Under the pieces are notes generated by a model that was not told where the DNA came from, made no database searches, and was given only the letters and a program-made list of their open reading frames with translations. A stretch of 64,000 nt of DNA, from NCBI GenBank assembly GCA_020072585.1, contig JAIQGL010000008.1, positions 1 to 64,000 of the forward strand, read 5' to 3'. Origin of the DNA: Terriglobia bacterium (GTDB lineage: Bacteria > Acidobacteriota > Terriglobia > Terriglobales > Acidobacteriaceae). Shown in pieces: positions 63,016-64,000 of the stretch. The translations under genes and the position numbers were made by a program. Position 1 is the first letter of the stretch, and each line of letters opens with the position of its first letter.

Positions 63016-63042
63016 GGCGTCAGATATTTCTTATCTGGCGCC
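63016..63042 (+). terminator. Hairpin after the tricorn gene
   Basis: GGCGTCAGATA pairs with TATCTGGCGCC (one G-U pair) around a 5-nt loop. Only a distant T5 follows, so it may stabilise the 3' end rather than terminate. Confidence 0.4.
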
Positions 63043-63088
63043 CAAGCATGCGTGTAACTTTTTGGGAATTCGCGGGTAGAAAGGAAAT

Positions 63089-63295
63089 ATGGGAAACAGA
63101 CCTACTGGTTATTGGATTTTCTTGGCACTTGCCATCGCGGCAGTAGTCGCCTCTTTCATGATGCGGTCATCGCCTTACCCGCACATTCGTGAGATCGCCC
63201 AATACTTAGGCTACGGCGCAATTGCGTTGTTGCTGATCGCCCGTTTTGGTTTTCGTAGAAAAGTGGATCCGACCCCGCCAATGCCAAAGGACTAG
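63089..63295 (+). CDS. Small two-helix membrane protein
   Basis: The 68-residue protein has two membrane helices (about 7-24 and 38-52) and a short basic, proline-rich tail. GAAAGGAAAT lies directly before the ATG. I do not recognise the family. It follows the tricorn gene after a hairpin and may have its own promoter. Confidence 0.65.
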   Translation: MGNRPTGYWIFLALAIAAVVASFMMRSSPYPHIREIAQYLGYGAIALLLIARFGFRRKVDPTPPMPKD

Positions 63296-63341
63296 AAAAA
63301 CAGAATCACCACAACTTTACGGGGTAACGGCTCGGTCAGTC

Positions 63342-63575
63342 TTATGAAGGGATCGAGAACCAGATACGTCCGGCTTCAACCAGCGCAATGAAAATACCAA
63401 TGACAAAGTAGAGGTTCTGCGCGGTCGCATCACTTGGTGGGGCGGGCAACTCGACACCCCGGCTGCGGAAATACCCATCCAGTGCGCGCTCATGCTGCAT
63501 GATCATGCTGGCCAACGGGCGATGGAAGATGGCGATCATCACCCCGAGCAGCAATCTGGCGATTTCTACGATCAT
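63342..63575 (-). CDS. Small membrane protein, hypothetical
   Basis: The 77-residue protein has an N-terminal helix (VEIARLLLGVMIAIFHRPLASMIM) and a second near 53-72 (NLYFVIGIFIALVEAGRIWF), joined by a polar loop with RALDGYFRSRG. No family is recognised. It is convergent with the preceding small membrane protein. Confidence 0.6.
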   Translation of the reverse strand: MIVEIARLLLGVMIAIFHRPLASMIMQHERALDGYFRSRGVELPAPPSDATAQNLYFVIGIFIALVEAGRIWFSIPS

Positions 63576-63695
63576 AATGTGTTGAGTCTAAGCATGGCAT
63601 CGGGCAGCCACAATCAGTAGAAAAACCTAGTTAACAGCACGAAAGTAGCATTCGGCGGCTGTTTACGCGTGTTAGAATTATGATTACTCCTTCCC

Positions 63696-64000
63696 ATGAA
63701 TGCAGATCTGGAAAGACTTATCGAGCTGGAAAAAGTTGATCGGGAGGCTTCCCGCCTGACCGAGGAGGTAGCCAGCCTGCCCAAGCGGGTGGCTGCTATC
63801 GAAGAAAAGCTGGCCGAACACAAGGCCGCGGTGGAGAAGGCCAAGGCCCAGATCAAGAGCAATGAGACGAACCGCCGCCAGTTGGAAACGGACATCAAGG
63901 GCTTCCAGGAAAAAATCGCCAAGTATCGCAGCCAGTCTTCCAGTGTCAAAACCAATGACGAATATCGTGCCCTGATGCACGAGGTGGAATTCGCGGAAAA
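63696..64000 (+). CDS. Coiled-coil zinc-ribbon protein (CT398-like), N-terminal part
   Basis: The gene runs off the window; the first ~101 residues are visible. They form a long coiled coil (LERLIELEKVDREASRLTEE... KRVAAIEEKLAEHKAAVEK) ending in the family's YRSQSSSVKTNDEYRALMHEVEFAE segment. Full-length members end in a C4 zinc ribbon and are thought to bind nucleic acid. TATGAT lies 11 nt before the ATG with no clear ribosome-binding site. Confidence 0.8.
   Translation, partial: MNADLERLIELEKVDREASRLTEEVASLPKRVAAIEEKLAEHKAAVEKAKAQIKSNETNRRQLETDIKGFQEKIAKYRSQSSSVKTNDEYRALMHEVEFAE

Noticed and set aside
1-64000. CRISPR arrays, tRNA or rRNA genes, riboswitches, prophage
   Set aside because: I looked for regularly spaced repeats, cloverleaf-type sequences with conserved TTCGA loops, known riboswitch cores and phage structural genes, and saw none I could support.

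Overview
The window looks like a piece of chromosome from a soil-type Acidobacteriota (Terriglobia-like). This is inferred from moderately high GC, densely packed genes, many secreted Ig/TPR/beta-helix proteins without close names, a tricorn-like protease, and dispersed palindromic repeats. No rRNA, tRNA or CRISPR array was found. Most gene content is ordinary housekeeping and cell-envelope biology.

Layout. 1-320: the 3' end of a possible IS110-type transposase and a degenerate palindromic repeat. 331-5565: succinate dehydrogenase operon (sdhC-sdhA-sdhB), a TPR-like protein and a tandem universal stress protein. 5578-9860 (minus): four tightly overlapping genes for a polytopic membrane protein and three exported proteins of unknown role. 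10202-15679: a very large TPR/outer-membrane-barrel protein with a glycosyltransferase, resembling a polysaccharide export pair. 15771-23531 (minus): transglutaminase-like protein, an exported protein, the GDP-mannose route (phosphohexomutase, manC, manA), an aminotransferase and coaD. 23785-27807: methyltransferase, DUF971 protein and a three-gene 2-hydroxyacid/SDR redox group. 28164-32540: a textbook sigma-54 promoter in front of two paralogous secreted beta-helix proteins. 32609-40171: serine hydrolase, thrS, DUF2461, phosphoesterase, a POTRA-only protein and small exported proteins. 40285-48567: M14 peptidase, a papain-like/FW-domain protein, an acyl-CoA carboxyltransferase, a cytochrome c and hypotheticals. 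48592-57072 (minus): mnmG, DoxX, amidohydrolase, ftsH, a degenerate HPRT homologue and tilS. 57122-64000: a mini histidine-kinase-like membrane protein, ispD, a GxxExxY protein, ispF, the tricorn homologue and the start of a zinc-ribbon coiled-coil protein.

The most interesting signal is a family of palindromic elements whose arms are built from a short unit (approximately CRCKGAK) repeated every 8-10 nt. One copy (58365-58873) has a 19-bp perfect terminal inverted repeat, carries a PD-(D/E)XK-like GxxExxY gene and sits between ispD and ispF. A short gene-less copy with the same ends (36111-36206) supplies the last codons of thrS. A related copy (50267-50373) lies in frame inside mnmG and adds about 36 residues to the enzyme. 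A fourth, degenerate copy lies upstream of sdhC. The set suggests an autonomous/non-autonomous mobile palindrome system that tolerates coding DNA.

Other points worth a look: an HPRT-family protein that has lost nearly all catalytic residues between tilS and ftsH; several genes whose -10 box lies only 5-10 nt before the start codon (leaderless transcripts); and a second dispersed repeat next to the phosphohexomutase gene. Functions come from reading motifs by eye; no database search was possible.
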